Source of the DNA: JBOCEF01 sp050586345
GTDB lineage: Bacteria; Pseudomonadota; Alphaproteobacteria; Rhodobacterales; Rhodobacteraceae
Length of the DNA stretch: 64,000 bases
NCBI RefSeq assembly: GCF_050586345.1
Contig: NZ_JBOCEF010000024.1
Span: 3,260 to 67,259 of the forward strand
Direction of reading: 5' to 3'
Translations under genes and position numbers: made by a program
Part shown: positions 29,866 through 39,579 of the stretch, piece after piece
Numbering within the stretch: the first letter of the stretch is position 1
Layout of the letters: each line of letters begins with the position of its first letter
Notes under the pieces: model-generated
The model's input: only the letters and a program-made list of their open reading frames with translations
Databases searched by the model: none
Told to the model about the DNA's origin: nothing

Positions 29866-29894
29866 TTGACAAACCCGCCCCGGCGCCGCATGGT
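29866..29894 (+). promoter_or_regulatory. Possible rho promoter
   Basis: Perfect TTGACA at 29866-29871, and CATGGT 17 nt downstream as a weak -10. About 115 nt of leader before the rho ATG would fit rho autoregulation, but only the -35 box is convincing. Confidence 0.35.
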
Positions 29895-30013
29895 CCTTGC
29901 CACCGCGCGGCCCGTTCGGGCGCTTCTGTCTTCGTGCGGTTTCCAATTCCCCCCACCTCCGCCTGATCACGCGCTCTCGCCCTGTTCAGGCCCAGACGGG
30001 TTATGCATTCCGC

Positions 30014-31285
<1,272 letters not shown>

Positions 31286-31310
31286 GGCCGCACGGGCCAT
31301 GCAGGGCAGG

Positions 31311-31337
31311 GGCCCGGGCCATGCGCCCGGGCCTTTT
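31311..31337 (+). terminator. rho terminator
   Basis: 9-bp perfect stem GGCCCGGGC / GCCCGGGCC with a CATGC loop, followed by TTTT, 25 nt after the rho stop and 34 nt before the mnmE start. Confidence 0.88.
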
Positions 31338-31370
31338 GCGTTCCAGGGACCAGCGTTCGAGGAGGACGCG

Positions 31371-32660
31371 ATGACCGACACGATCTACGCCCCCGCCACC
31401 GCGCCGGGCGTCTCCGCCGTCGCGGTGATCCGCATTTCGGGCCCGGGCGCCGACGCGGCGCTGGCGGCCCTGTGCGGCACGCTCCCGGCGCCGCGGAAGA
31501 CGGGCCTGCGCCGGTTGCGGGATGCCGACGGCGCCGTGCTGGACGAGGCGCTGGTGATCCGGTTCGAGGATGGCGCGAGCTTCACCGGCGAAGCCTCGGC
31601 CGAGATCCAGTGCCATGGCGGCCGCGCCGTGGTGTCGGCGATCCAGTCGGCGCTCTCGGCGCAGGGTCTGCGCCTGGCCGAACCGGGCGAGTTCACCCGC
31701 CGCGCGATGGAAGCGGGACGGATGGACCTGTCGGAGGTCGAGGGGCTTGCGGACCTCGTCGCCTCCGAGACCGACGCGCAGCGCCGCCAGGCCCTGGCGC
31801 AGATGGGCGGCGGGTTGACCCGGGATGTCGAGACCTGGCGCCGCGACCTGATCCGCGCCCGGGCGCTGGTCGAGGCGGTGATCGATTTCGCGGACGAGGA
31901 GGTCCCCGAGGACGTGGGACCCGAGGTGCAGGGGCTGGTATCCGGCGTCATCGGCTCGCTCGAAACGGCCTTGAAGGGCGCGCGGGCGGCGGAACGGGTG
32001 CGCGACGGGTTCGAAGTGGCGCTGATCGGGCCGCCGAACGCGGGAAAATCGACGCTTCTGAACGCTCTTGCGGGGCGCGAAGCGGCGATCACCTCGGAGA
32101 TCGCGGGCACCACCCGCGACGTGATCGAGGTGGCGATGGATATCGACGGCCTCGCTGTCACCGTTCTCGACACCGCCGGCTTGCGCGACACCGCCGACCC
32201 GGTGGAAGCGATCGGCGTGGATCGCGCCCGCAAGCGGGCGGAAGCGGCGGATATCCGGGTCCTGCTCGACCCCTGGGGCGATGCGGATCGGGGCTTGCTG
32301 CGGGACGGAGACGTGATCCTCCGGAGCCGGGCGGATGAGACCGGCGCGACCGGCCCCGATGCGCTCTCGGCCCGGACGGGGCAGGGGGTGTCCGCGCTGC
32401 TCGACCGGATCGGGGCGGAGCTCCAGACCCGCGTCGCCGGCGCCTCGGCCCTGACCCGCGCGCGCCATGTCGAGGCGGTTCGCGCGGCCCACACTCACCT
32501 GGAAAAGGCGGTTGGGGCCTTGTCTCGGGGGGAGGATGCGTTGGATATCGCTGCAGAGGACCTGCGGGCGGCGACTCACCGATTGGAAGCGTTGATCGGC
32601 CGGGTTGATGCGGAGCGGGTTCTGGACGATATCTTCTCTACCTTCTGCCTCGGGAAATGA
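31371..32660 (+). CDS. mnmE: tRNA modification GTPase MnmE (TrmE)
   Basis: Works with MnmG to make the 5-carboxymethylaminomethyl group of wobble uridine 34. The 429-aa product has the N-terminal folate-binding domain (TIYAPATAPGVSAVAVIRISGP), a helical domain, the inserted G domain with G1 GPPNAGKS (220-227), G2 GTTRD and G3 DTAG, and the C-terminal FCLGK with the catalytic Cys. Odd: the G4 NKxD motif is degenerate (SRAD, about 319-322). A GGAGGA site precedes the ATG. Overlaps mnmG by 4 nt. Confidence 0.96.
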   Translation: MTDTIYAPATAPGVSAVAVIRISGPGADAALAALCGTLPAPRKTGLRRLRDADGAVLDEALVIRFEDGASFTGEASAEIQCHGGRAVVSAIQSALSAQGLRLAEPGEFTRRAMEAGRMDLSEVEGLADLVASETDAQRRQALAQMGGGLTRDVETWRRDLIRARALVEAVIDFADEEVPEDVGPEVQGLVSGVIGSLETALKGARAAERVRDGFEVALIGPPNAGKSTLLNALAGREAAITSEIAGTTRDVIEVAMDIDGLAVTVLDTAGLRDTADPVEAIGVDRARKRAEAADIRVLLDPWGDADRGLLRDGDVILRSRADETGATGPDALSARTGQGVSALLDRIGAELQTRVAGASALTRARHVEAVRAAHTHLEKAVGALSRGEDALDIAAEDLRAATHRLEALIGRVDAERVLDDIFSTFCLGK

Positions 32661-34549
32661 GGGGAGTGTTTCACGTGAAACACCGGACGGAGACCCAGTT
32701 CGACGTGATCGTAATCGGCGGCGGCCATGCCGGCGCCGAAGCGGCCTGCGCGGCCGCCCGAATGGGCGTGCGCACCGCGTTGATCACCCAGGAAGCGGCC
32801 AAGATCGGCGAAATGTCGTGCAATCCGGCGGTCGGAGGGCTCGGGAAGGGCCATATTGTCCGTGAAATCGACGCCCTGGACGGCGTGATGGGCCGGATGG
32901 CGGACCGGGCGGGCATCCAGTTCCGCCTTCTGAACCGCCGAAAAGGCCCCGCGGTGCAGGGTCCGCGGGCCCAGACCGACCGCGCGCTGTACAAGATCGC
33001 GATGCAGGCGGAGATCGCCGGCACCGAGGGCCTCGAGGTTATCCAGGCCGAGGTCACGGACCTGGTGGTCGAGGCCGGGGAAGTGCGAGGGGTGGTCACG
33101 CATGACGGCGTGACGCTGCGCGCGCCCTCGGTGATCCTGACCACGGGCACCTTCCTGCGGGGCGTCATCCATATCGGGGACCAGACCCTGCGCGGCGGCC
33201 GCATGGGCGACCGGCCCTCGGACCGCCTGGCCGAGCGGCTCGACAGCTTCGCGCTGGCGCTGGGACGGCTGAAAACCGGCACGCCGCCGCGGCTCCACAA
33301 GCGGAGCATCGATTTCAGCGCCCTGGCGACGCAGCCGGGGGACGAGGATCCGGTGTTCTTCTCGACCGCGACCCGCGCCACGGAGGCGCGCCAGGTCCCG
33401 TGTCACATCACCCGGACCACCGAGCGCACGCACGAGATCATCCGCGAGAACCTCCACCGATCCGCCATGTATGCGGGCCGGATCGAGGGCGTCGGCCCGC
33501 GCTATTGCCCGTCGATCGAGGACAAGATCGTGCGGTTCGCGGACAAGGACTCGCACCAGATTTTCCTTGAGCCAGAGGGACTTACCTCGGACCAGGTGTA
33601 TCCGAACGGGATTTCGACCTCGCTTCCCGTCGAGGTGCAGGAGGCCTATGTCCGCTCGATCCCTGGCCTTGAGGCGGCGGAGATCCTGCAGCCCGGCTAC
33701 GCCATCGAGTACGACTACGTGGACCCGCGAGAGCTGCGGCGGACGCTGGAGCTGCGCGCGGTTCCGGGCCTGTTCCTTGCCGGCCAGATCAACGGCACCA
33801 CGGGGTACGAGGAGGCCGCGGCGCAGGGGCTGATGGCGGGTCTGAACGCCGCGCGACGGGCCACGGGCGGCGAAGACGTCATCCTCGGGCGCGCCGACGC
33901 CTATATCGGGGTGATGATCGACGACCTGGTGCTGCGCGGCGTGACCGAACCGTACCGGATGTTCACCTCCCGCGCCGAGTTCCGGCTGGCGCTGCGCGCG
34001 GACAATGCCGACCAGCGGCTGACCGACCTGGGCCTTGCGATCGGCTGCATCGGGGAGGGCCGGAAAGCGGCCTGGGAGGCCCGCAAAGAGGCGCTGGCGG
34101 CGGGGCAGGGCGTCCTGACCGCTCACACCGTGACGCCGACGCAGGCGCGGTCTGCGGGGCTGTCCGTGAATCTGGACGGTGTGCGCCGCACGGGGCTGGA
34201 GATGCTGGCGTTCCCGGATGTCGATATCGCCGGGCTGCTGCCGCTCTATCCCGAAGCCGCTGGAATCACGCCGGAAATCGCGCGGCAGATCGAGATCGAC
34301 GCCATGTATGCGGACTATGTCGCGCGCCAGAAGGCCGATGTCGACGCTATGCGCCGCGACGAGGCGCTCCCGATCGGCGACCTGGTGGACGCGTCCGAGA
34401 TCCCGGGCCTGTCGCGGGAGCTCCATGACAAGCTTCGCCGCGTGCGCCCGGACACCCTGGCCGCGGCCGGGCGGATCGAGGGCATGACCCCGGCTGCGCT
34501 GACCCTGCTGGCGGCGCATCTGCGCAAACGGGAAAGGGCCGCCTCGTGA
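32657..34549 (+). CDS. mnmG: tRNA uridine-5-carboxymethylaminomethyl synthesis enzyme MnmG (GidA)
   Basis: FAD- and NADH-dependent partner of MnmE. The 630-aa product has the FAD motif FDVIVIGGGHAGAEAACAAAR, the family signature GGLGKGHIVREIDALDG, TGTFLRGVIHIG, and GLFLAGQINGTTGYEEAAAQG. The start at 32657 overlaps the mnmE stop (ATGA). Residues GVFHVKH at the N-terminus are encoded by a complete parS site, so the reading frame carries a segregation signal. Confidence 0.97.
   Translation: MRGVFHVKHRTETQFDVIVIGGGHAGAEAACAAARMGVRTALITQEAAKIGEMSCNPAVGGLGKGHIVREIDALDGVMGRMADRAGIQFRLLNRRKGPAVQGPRAQTDRALYKIAMQAEIAGTEGLEVIQAEVTDLVVEAGEVRGVVTHDGVTLRAPSVILTTGTFLRGVIHIGDQTLRGGRMGDRPSDRLAERLDSFALALGRLKTGTPPRLHKRSIDFSALATQPGDEDPVFFSTATRATEARQVPCHITRTTERTHEIIRENLHRSAMYAGRIEGVGPRYCPSIEDKIVRFADKDSHQIFLEPEGLTSDQVYPNGISTSLPVEVQEAYVRSIPGLEAAEILQPGYAIEYDYVDPRELRRTLELRAVPGLFLAGQINGTTGYEEAAAQGLMAGLNAARRATGGEDVILGRADAYIGVMIDDLVLRGVTEPYRMFTSRAEFRLALRADNADQRLTDLGLAIGCIGEGRKAAWEARKEALAAGQGVLTAHTVTPTQARSAGLSVNLDGVRRTGLEMLAFPDVDIAGLLPLYPEAAGITPEIARQIEIDAMYADYVARQKADVDAMRRDEALPIGDLVDASEIPGLSRELHDKLRRVRPDTLAAAGRIEGMTPAALTLLAAHLRKRERAAS
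32667..32682. promoter_or_regulatory. parS site 1
   Basis: Perfect palindrome TGTTTCACGTGAAACA, the consensus ParB-binding site (an 18-bp palindrome if the flanking G and C are included). It lies in codons 4-9 of mnmG, about 4.4 kb from oriC. Confidence 0.97.
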
Positions 34550-35172
34550 CCGACGCGCTCGCACGGCTCGATGTTTCACGTGAAACACGCGAGCGGCTGG
34601 AGATCCTCGCCGCCCTCACCGCCAAGTGGACGCCGAAGATCAACCTGATCGCCAGATCCACGATCCCGGAGATCTGGACCCGCCATATCCTCGATTCGGC
34701 CCAGATCTGGCGTCTGAAGCCCGAGATCTGCGGGGAATGGGCCGATCTGGGCGCTGGCGGCGGGTTTCCGGGCCTCGTGATCGGTGCGTTCGCGGCGGAT
34801 GAGGCCCCGGACATGGCGCTGACCCTGGTCGAGAGCGATACCCGCAAGACGGTGTTCCTGCAGACCGCCGCGCAGGAGATGGGGCTGAAGATCCGCATCG
34901 AGCGGAAGCGGATCGAAGCGGCGGAACTGCCGCCCCAGGACGTCATTTCGGCCCGGGCGCTCGCCTCGCTCGACAAACTGCTGGCATTCGCTGCCCCGTT
35001 GGCCGGCCCGAATGCCACGCTTTTGTTTCCAAAGGGCGCAGCGGCGGAAAGCGAATTGACCGAAGCCCGCGCAACTTGGCATATTGAATGTCGTCGCCAC
35101 CCGAGCATGTCGGACCCGGCCGGCTGCATCCTCGAAATCTCGGAGTTTTCCCGTGTCGGAGAAACGCGCTGA
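34546..35172 (+). CDS. rsmG: 16S rRNA (guanine527-N7)-methyltransferase RsmG (GidB)
   Basis: Methylates N7 of G527 in 16S rRNA. The 208-aa product has NLIARSTIPEIWTRHILDSAQ, the SAM motif ADLGAGGGFPGLVIG (about 66-80) and a VISARALASLDKLL segment. The start is GTG at 34546, in a GTGA overlap with the mnmG stop. Codons for DVSRETR near residue 9 are formed by the second parS site, read in a different frame from the one in mnmG. Overlaps the chosen parA start by 20 nt. Confidence 0.95.
   Translation: MTDALARLDVSRETRERLEILAALTAKWTPKINLIARSTIPEIWTRHILDSAQIWRLKPEICGEWADLGAGGGFPGLVIGAFAADEAPDMALTLVESDTRKTVFLQTAAQEMGLKIRIERKRIEAAELPPQDVISARALASLDKLLAFAAPLAGPNATLLFPKGAAAESELTEARATWHIECRRHPSMSDPAGCILEISEFSRVGETR
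34572..34587. promoter_or_regulatory. parS site 2
   Basis: Second exact copy of TGTTTCACGTGAAACA, inside the 5' end of rsmG, about 1.9 kb from site 1 and 6.2 kb from oriC. Confidence 0.97.
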
Positions 35173-35962
35173 GGGGCCTGTGAGGCGCCGTATCCTGGCC
35201 GTCGCGAACCAGAAGGGCGGGGTGGGCAAGACCACCACCGCCATCAACCTGGCCGCGGCGCTGGTCGAAAACGGCAAATCCGTCCTCCTGATCGACCTGG
35301 ACCCCCAGGGAAATGCCAGCACCGGCCTCGGGATCGATGTCGCGGACCGCGATTCGACCTCCTATGACCTGCTGGTCGAAGGCGCCGCCGTCGGCGACGT
35401 CACCCGCAACAGCCAGATCGAGCGGCTGGATATCGTCGCGGCGACGGGCGATCTCGCCTCGGTCGACGTGGCGCTGGTCGACGATCCGGACCGCGCGAAG
35501 CGCCTGATGCGGGCGCTGTCCTCGGGGCTGGAGGGCTATGATCACGTGGTGATCGACTGCCCGCCCTCGCTGAACTTGCTGACGGTCAACGCGATGGCCG
35601 CGGCGGACGCCGTCCTGGTGCCGCTGCAGTGCGAGTTCTTCGCGCTGGAGGGGCTGAGCCAGCTGCTGAAGACGGTGAAAGAGATCCGCCGGGTGCTGAA
35701 CCCGGAGCTGGAGATCGACGGCGTGGTGTTGACCATGTTCGACCGCCGCAACAACCTGAGCCACATGGTGGCCAAGGACGTGCGCAGCAATCTCGGGGAC
35801 GTGGTCTACAACACCGTTATCCCGCGCAATGTGCGCCTGTCCGAGGCGGCGTCCTACGCGATGCCGGCCACGGTCTACGATTCGAATTCCGCCGGAAGCC
35901 TCGCCTATCGCGCGTTGGCCCGGGAAATGCTGGCGCGCGCCGACGCAGATCGCGCCGCCTGA
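35153..35962 (+). CDS. parA: Chromosome partitioning ATPase ParA (Soj)
   Basis: Walker-type ATPase that binds the nucleoid and moves the ParB-parS complex. From GTG at 35153 the product is 269 aa with the deviant Walker A KGGVGKTT (21-28), LLIDLDPQGNASTGLG, VVIDCPPSLNLLTVNAMAAAD and LCEFFALEG-like signature QCEFFALEGLSQLL. GGAG lies 8 nt before this GTG; a second GTG at 35180, after GAGGGG, would shorten the protein by 9 residues. An upstream ATG would add 23 residues inside rsmG and is less likely. Confidence 0.96.
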   Translation: MSEKRAEGPVRRRILAVANQKGGVGKTTTAINLAAALVENGKSVLLIDLDPQGNASTGLGIDVADRDSTSYDLLVEGAAVGDVTRNSQIERLDIVAATGDLASVDVALVDDPDRAKRLMRALSSGLEGYDHVVIDCPPSLNLLTVNAMAAADAVLVPLQCEFFALEGLSQLLKTVKEIRRVLNPELEIDGVVLTMFDRRNNLSHMVAKDVRSNLGDVVYNTVIPRNVRLSEAASYAMPATVYDSNSAGSLAYRALAREMLARADADRAA

Positions 35963-35982
35963 GAGACGGGAGCAGTCCGAGA

Positions 35983-36864
35983 ATGACGCGCAAACCGCAG
36001 CAGAGGGGGCTGGGCCGCGGCCTGTCGGCCCTGATCGGGGACGATTCCGCGCCGGCCGAGGCCGAGAAGGCGGGCGGCGGCGCCGCCGTGCAGACCGCGC
36101 CGATCGAGATGATCCGCGCGAACCCGGACCAGCCGCGCCGTGATTTCCGCGAGGAAGACCTGGCCGAGCTCGCCGCCTCGATCCGCGAGAAGGGCGTGAT
36201 TCAGCCCCTGGTCGTGCGCACGGATCCGAAGAAGGAAGGCGGCTGGCAGATCGTGGCCGGTGAGCGGCGCTGGCGCGCGGCCCAGCGGGCGCAGTTGCAC
36301 GAGCTGCCCATCGTGGTGCGTGAGCTGTCCGATGACGAGGCTCTGGAAGTCGCGATCATCGAGAACATCCAGCGCGCGGACCTCAACCCGGTGGAAGAGG
36401 CGCTGGGCTACCGCCAGCTGATGGACAAGTTCGGCCACACGCAGGAGAAGCTGGCCGAGGCCATGGGCAAGTCCCGCAGCCACATCGCCAACGCGCTGCG
36501 CCTGCTGACCCTGCCGGAGTCGGTGGTGGAGCACCTGCGGGCAGGGCGGCTCAGCGCCGGGCATGCGCGCGCGCTGATCACCTCGCCCGATCCCGCGGCG
36601 CTTGCCGAGCAGGTCATCGCCCGCGGCCTTTCGGTGCGCCAGACCGAGGCGCTCGCCCGGGCGCAGAAGGTCGAGGCGAATACGCCGAAGAAGCCGAAGA
36701 AGCCCGAGAAAGACGCCGATACCCGCGCGCTGGAGGCGGACCTCGCCGCGGCGACGGGTGTGAAAGTGGCGATCGAGCATCGCAACGACGGCGCCGGGGA
36801 GGTTCGCCTCCGCTATGGGAGCCTCGAGGAACTGGATTCCATCTGTTCCATTCTTTCGCGGTGA
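35983..36864 (+). CDS. parB: Chromosome partitioning protein ParB (Spo0J)
   Basis: CTP-dependent DNA clamp that loads at parS. The 293-aa product opens with the ParA-stimulating RGLGRGLSALIGD, has the CTP-binding GERRWRA (93-99) and ENIQRADLNPVEEA, and a helix-turn-helix in GHTQEKLAEAMGKSRSHIANALRLL (about 151-175). A Lys/Pro-rich linker (KKPKKPEKD) leads to the C-terminal dimer domain. Lies 20 nt after parA. Confidence 0.97.
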   Translation: MTRKPQQRGLGRGLSALIGDDSAPAEAEKAGGGAAVQTAPIEMIRANPDQPRRDFREEDLAELAASIREKGVIQPLVVRTDPKKEGGWQIVAGERRWRAAQRAQLHELPIVVRELSDDEALEVAIIENIQRADLNPVEEALGYRQLMDKFGHTQEKLAEAMGKSRSHIANALRLLTLPESVVEHLRAGRLSAGHARALITSPDPAALAEQVIARGLSVRQTEALARAQKVEANTPKKPKKPEKDADTRALEADLAAATGVKVAIEHRNDGAGEVRLRYGSLEELDSICSILSR

Positions 36865-36991
36865 CGGTTCGTTAACCGGCGGCGGCTAGGGTCGTCCTGA
36901 CGGGCCAGGAGGGTCCGGAAGGACGGATCCCGCGCGATGAAACGCGATGGACACTGGGGCTGGCATCGGCGCCCGCGATGGCGCCGAACTG

Positions 36992-37011
36992 AAAATGCTG
37001 CGCAGCATTTT
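36992..37011. promoter_or_regulatory. 20-bp perfect palindrome upstream of capsule operon
   Basis: AAAATGCTGCGCAGCATTTT, a fully symmetric 20-mer 23 nt before the first capsule gene. A related half-symmetric element (TGTTGC-GAT-GCAGCA) follows at 37015-37029. The size and symmetry suggest an operator for a dimeric repressor, and the position next to the start fits repression. The regulator is unknown. Confidence 0.6.
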
Positions 37012-37034
37012 CAATGTTGCGATGCAGCATAGCC

Positions 37035-38123
37035 ATGCTGGAAGGTTCGCAGAACTGGACCCATCGGGCGCTTGCGGCGGAGGGCGATGGACGCGTCGCG
37101 CTGTGCAATCGCGACCTGTGGGGCATGCGCCGCCGGATCGAGGCCGCCACGGGGCTTGAGGCGACGCCTGCGCTGCTTGGCGCTGGTGGAGCGTCCCATG
37201 TCGCCGTGTGGGGCAGGGGCCGACTCACGACGCTCTCCGTCGCCCGGAGGGCCCGCGCGGGGCTGCTGCATGTCGAGGACGCCTTCCTGCGCTCGGTCGA
37301 ACCGGGCCGACACGCGCTTACGGTCGGGCTGGCGGTCGATCCCGAGGGCTGGCACGGCGATCCCGCGCGCCCCGGACGGCTGGATCGGCTGATAGACCTT
37401 CGGATGCAGGACCGACGGTCGAAACGCGACGGCGGGCAGGTGGCCGAGGCGATGCGCCGGCTGCGGCTGAGCAAGTACCTGCTGCCCGGCGGGCCGCAGC
37501 CGCGGATCCCGCGCGGCGCGGTGATCCTCGCCGACCAGGCGCCCGGAGATGCGGCGCTCGGCGGCGCCGGTCGGCCGTTCTTCCTGCGCATGTTGCGCAC
37601 CGTGCTGGCCGAGCACCCGGACGCGCCGGTCCTGATCCGTTCCCACCCCGCCGCGCCGACGGGGCACCTCACGCCCGCCGTGTTGCTGCACGCCGCGCGC
37701 CGAAGCCGGCGGATCGCATCTGCGCTGCGCGAGGGGCGGCTGGGGTTCCTGCCCGCCGCTGCCGCGCCCGCGAGCGTCTTCCAGGGCGCCGCCCGCCTCC
37801 ATGTCGCCAACAGCCTGATCGGGCTGGAGGCGCTGGTCCATGGCGTCCCCGTCACCTGCCACGCGCCGGGCTTCTATGCCGGGCGCGGCCTGACCGACGA
37901 CCGCTTCGAGAGGCCCGGGCGCCCCGCCACCCTCGCCGCCGTGCTGGCCGCCGCCTATCTCGACCACTGCACGTGGTTCGAGCCGGGCGGCGACCGTCCC
38001 GTCTCATTCTTCGATGCGGGCGAGGCGCTGCGCCGCCTCGCCGATGGCGGGCCGCCGCCGCCCCTGCGCCGCCCCTCGCGGACGGGGTTCCTCCTTGCCG
38101 CGCTGACGGGCCGCGGGGCATGA
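37035..38123 (+). CDS. Capsule polysaccharide (Kdo transferase) protein, KpsC/KpsS-like
   Basis: 362-aa protein of the Capsule_synth family. Members add beta-Kdo residues to the lipid anchor of ABC-exported capsules. The family core is visible as GLLHVEDAFLRSVEPGRHALTVGLAVDPEGWHGD, RPFFLRMLRTVLAEHPDAPVLIRSHP, and VFQGAARLHVANSLIGLEALVHGVPVTCHAPGFYAGRGLTDD. KpsC of E. coli is about twice as long with two such modules; only one is present here, so this is a single-module KpsC half or a KpsS-like protein. No strong ribosome-binding site precedes the ATG. Overlaps the permease gene by 4 nt. Confidence 0.82.
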   Translation: MLEGSQNWTHRALAAEGDGRVALCNRDLWGMRRRIEAATGLEATPALLGAGGASHVAVWGRGRLTTLSVARRARAGLLHVEDAFLRSVEPGRHALTVGLAVDPEGWHGDPARPGRLDRLIDLRMQDRRSKRDGGQVAEAMRRLRLSKYLLPGGPQPRIPRGAVILADQAPGDAALGGAGRPFFLRMLRTVLAEHPDAPVLIRSHPAAPTGHLTPAVLLHAARRSRRIASALREGRLGFLPAAAAPASVFQGAARLHVANSLIGLEALVHGVPVTCHAPGFYAGRGLTDDRFERPGRPATLAAVLAAAYLDHCTWFEPGGDRPVSFFDAGEALRRLADGGPPPPLRRPSRTGFLLAALTGRGA

Positions 38124-38905
38124 GGGCGGCGGCGCAATCCCCGGTCGCGGCGCACCTGCGGGTCGTCGGCGCGCTTCTGCGGCGCGAGATGTCGACGCGC
38201 TACGGGCGCTCGGCCGGCGGCTACGCCTGGGCGGTGGCCGAGCCGGTGGGCATGGTCGCCATGCTCGCGCTCGTGTTCTCCGCCATCGCGCATCACCCGC
38301 CGCTCGGGGGCAGCTTCATCACCTTCTTCGCGACGGGCTATATCGGCTTCGCCTTCTTCCGCTCGACCGCGGACAGCACCGCGCAGGCGATCCTGGCCAA
38401 CAAGCCGCTGCTGCGTTTTCCGAACGTTAACCCTTACGACGCCATCCTCGCCCGCGTGATCCTGCAGGCGCTGACCAATATCGCGGTGGCGTTCATCGTG
38501 CTCGGCGGCGCGTTCCTGCTGACGGAGGAGCCGGTGCGCATCGACCAACCCCGCATCGCGGCCGCGTTCGGCGCCGCGACCCTGCTCGCCGCGGGCGTGG
38601 GGTCGTGCAACGCGGTGCTCTTCGTCGTCGCGCCGATCTGGCAGCGGGTGTTCGGCATCCTGACGCGGCCGCTGTTCCTGATCTCGGGCGTCATCTTCCT
38701 GCCGGAGGACATGCCCTGGAGCGTGCAGCAGGCGCTGGCCTGGAACCCGCTGATCCACGTGATCGCGGCGCTTCGGCAGGGAATCTACCCGGTCTACCTG
38801 GCGCAGAACGCGGCCCTGGTCTTCCCGGCGACGCTCGGCCTCGGGCTGCTGCTCGTGGGTCTTCTGCTGCTGCGCCGGATGCGGCGGGAGGTGGCGTCGC
38901 CATGA
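38120..38905 (+). CDS. kpsM: Capsule polysaccharide ABC transporter permease (KpsM-like)
   Basis: 261-aa ABC-2 type inner-membrane permease that moves undecaprenyl- or lipid-linked polysaccharide outward. It shows about six hydrophobic spans and family features such as LLRREMSTRYGRSAGGYAWAVAEPVGMVAML, FATGYIGFAFFRST, LTRPLFLISGVIFLPEDMP and WNPLIHVIAALRQGIYP. ATGA overlaps at both ends couple it to the KpsC-like and KpsT genes. Confidence 0.92.
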   Translation: MRAAAQSPVAAHLRVVGALLRREMSTRYGRSAGGYAWAVAEPVGMVAMLALVFSAIAHHPPLGGSFITFFATGYIGFAFFRSTADSTAQAILANKPLLRFPNVNPYDAILARVILQALTNIAVAFIVLGGAFLLTEEPVRIDQPRIAAAFGAATLLAAGVGSCNAVLFVVAPIWQRVFGILTRPLFLISGVIFLPEDMPWSVQQALAWNPLIHVIAALRQGIYPVYLAQNAALVFPATLGLGLLLVGLLLLRRMRREVASP

Positions 38906-39579
38906 TCCGGCTCGAGAACGTGAGCAAGTCCTTCCGCCTGAAGACCGGCGGGCGCCGGTGGATCGTCAAGGACCTGACGATGACCATCCCGCGCGGCCGC
39001 TCGCTGGCGCTCCTGGGGCGCAACGGCGCCGGCAAGACGACCCTGCTGCAGATCATCGCCGGGACCATGAAACCCGACCGCGGGCGGGTGATCCGGGACT
39101 GCTCGGTGTCTTTCCCGCTGGGTTTCTCGGGCAGCTTCCACAGCGCGATGACCGGGGCGCAGAACGTGCGCTTCGTCGCCCGCATCTACGGCGTGAACGA
39201 GGAGGCGCTGCTCGCCTTCGTCGACGGCTTCGCCGAGCTCGGCCCCTACATGTATGAGAAAATGTCCAGGTATTCCGCGGGGATGCGCGCGCGCCTCGCC
39301 TTCGGCGTGTCGATGGGGCTCGGCTTCGACGTCTACCTGGTGGACGAGATCACCGCCGTCGGCGACGCGCGGTTCCGGCGCAAGTGCAGCGACGTGTTCG
39401 CGGCCCGGCTGCAAAGCTCGGACGTGATCATGGTCAGCCACGCCATGCAGACCGTGCGCAGCTTCTGCGACGCGGCCCTGGTGCTCGAGGAGGGACGCGT
39501 GGCGTTCTACGAGGATGTCGAGGCGGCCATCGCCCGCCACATGTCGGACCTGTCCCACGCTGCGCGAGGCGCGGCATGA
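38902..39579 (+). CDS. kpsT: Capsule polysaccharide ABC transporter ATP-binding protein (KpsT-like)
   Basis: 225-aa ATPase that powers the capsule exporter. Walker A GRNGAGKT (39-46), a signature region YSAGMRARLAFGVSMGLGFD, Walker B VYLVDEITAVGD, and a switch His in MVSHAMQ. The YSAGM signature instead of LSGGQ is typical of the KpsT/Wzt/TagH branch of polysaccharide exporters. Overlaps its neighbours by 4 nt. Confidence 0.95.
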   Translation: MIRLENVSKSFRLKTGGRRWIVKDLTMTIPRGRSLALLGRNGAGKTTLLQIIAGTMKPDRGRVIRDCSVSFPLGFSGSFHSAMTGAQNVRFVARIYGVNEEALLAFVDGFAELGPYMYEKMSRYSAGMRARLAFGVSMGLGFDVYLVDEITAVGDARFRRKCSDVFAARLQSSDVIMVSHAMQTVRSFCDAALVLEEGRVAFYEDVEAAIARHMSDLSHAARGAA

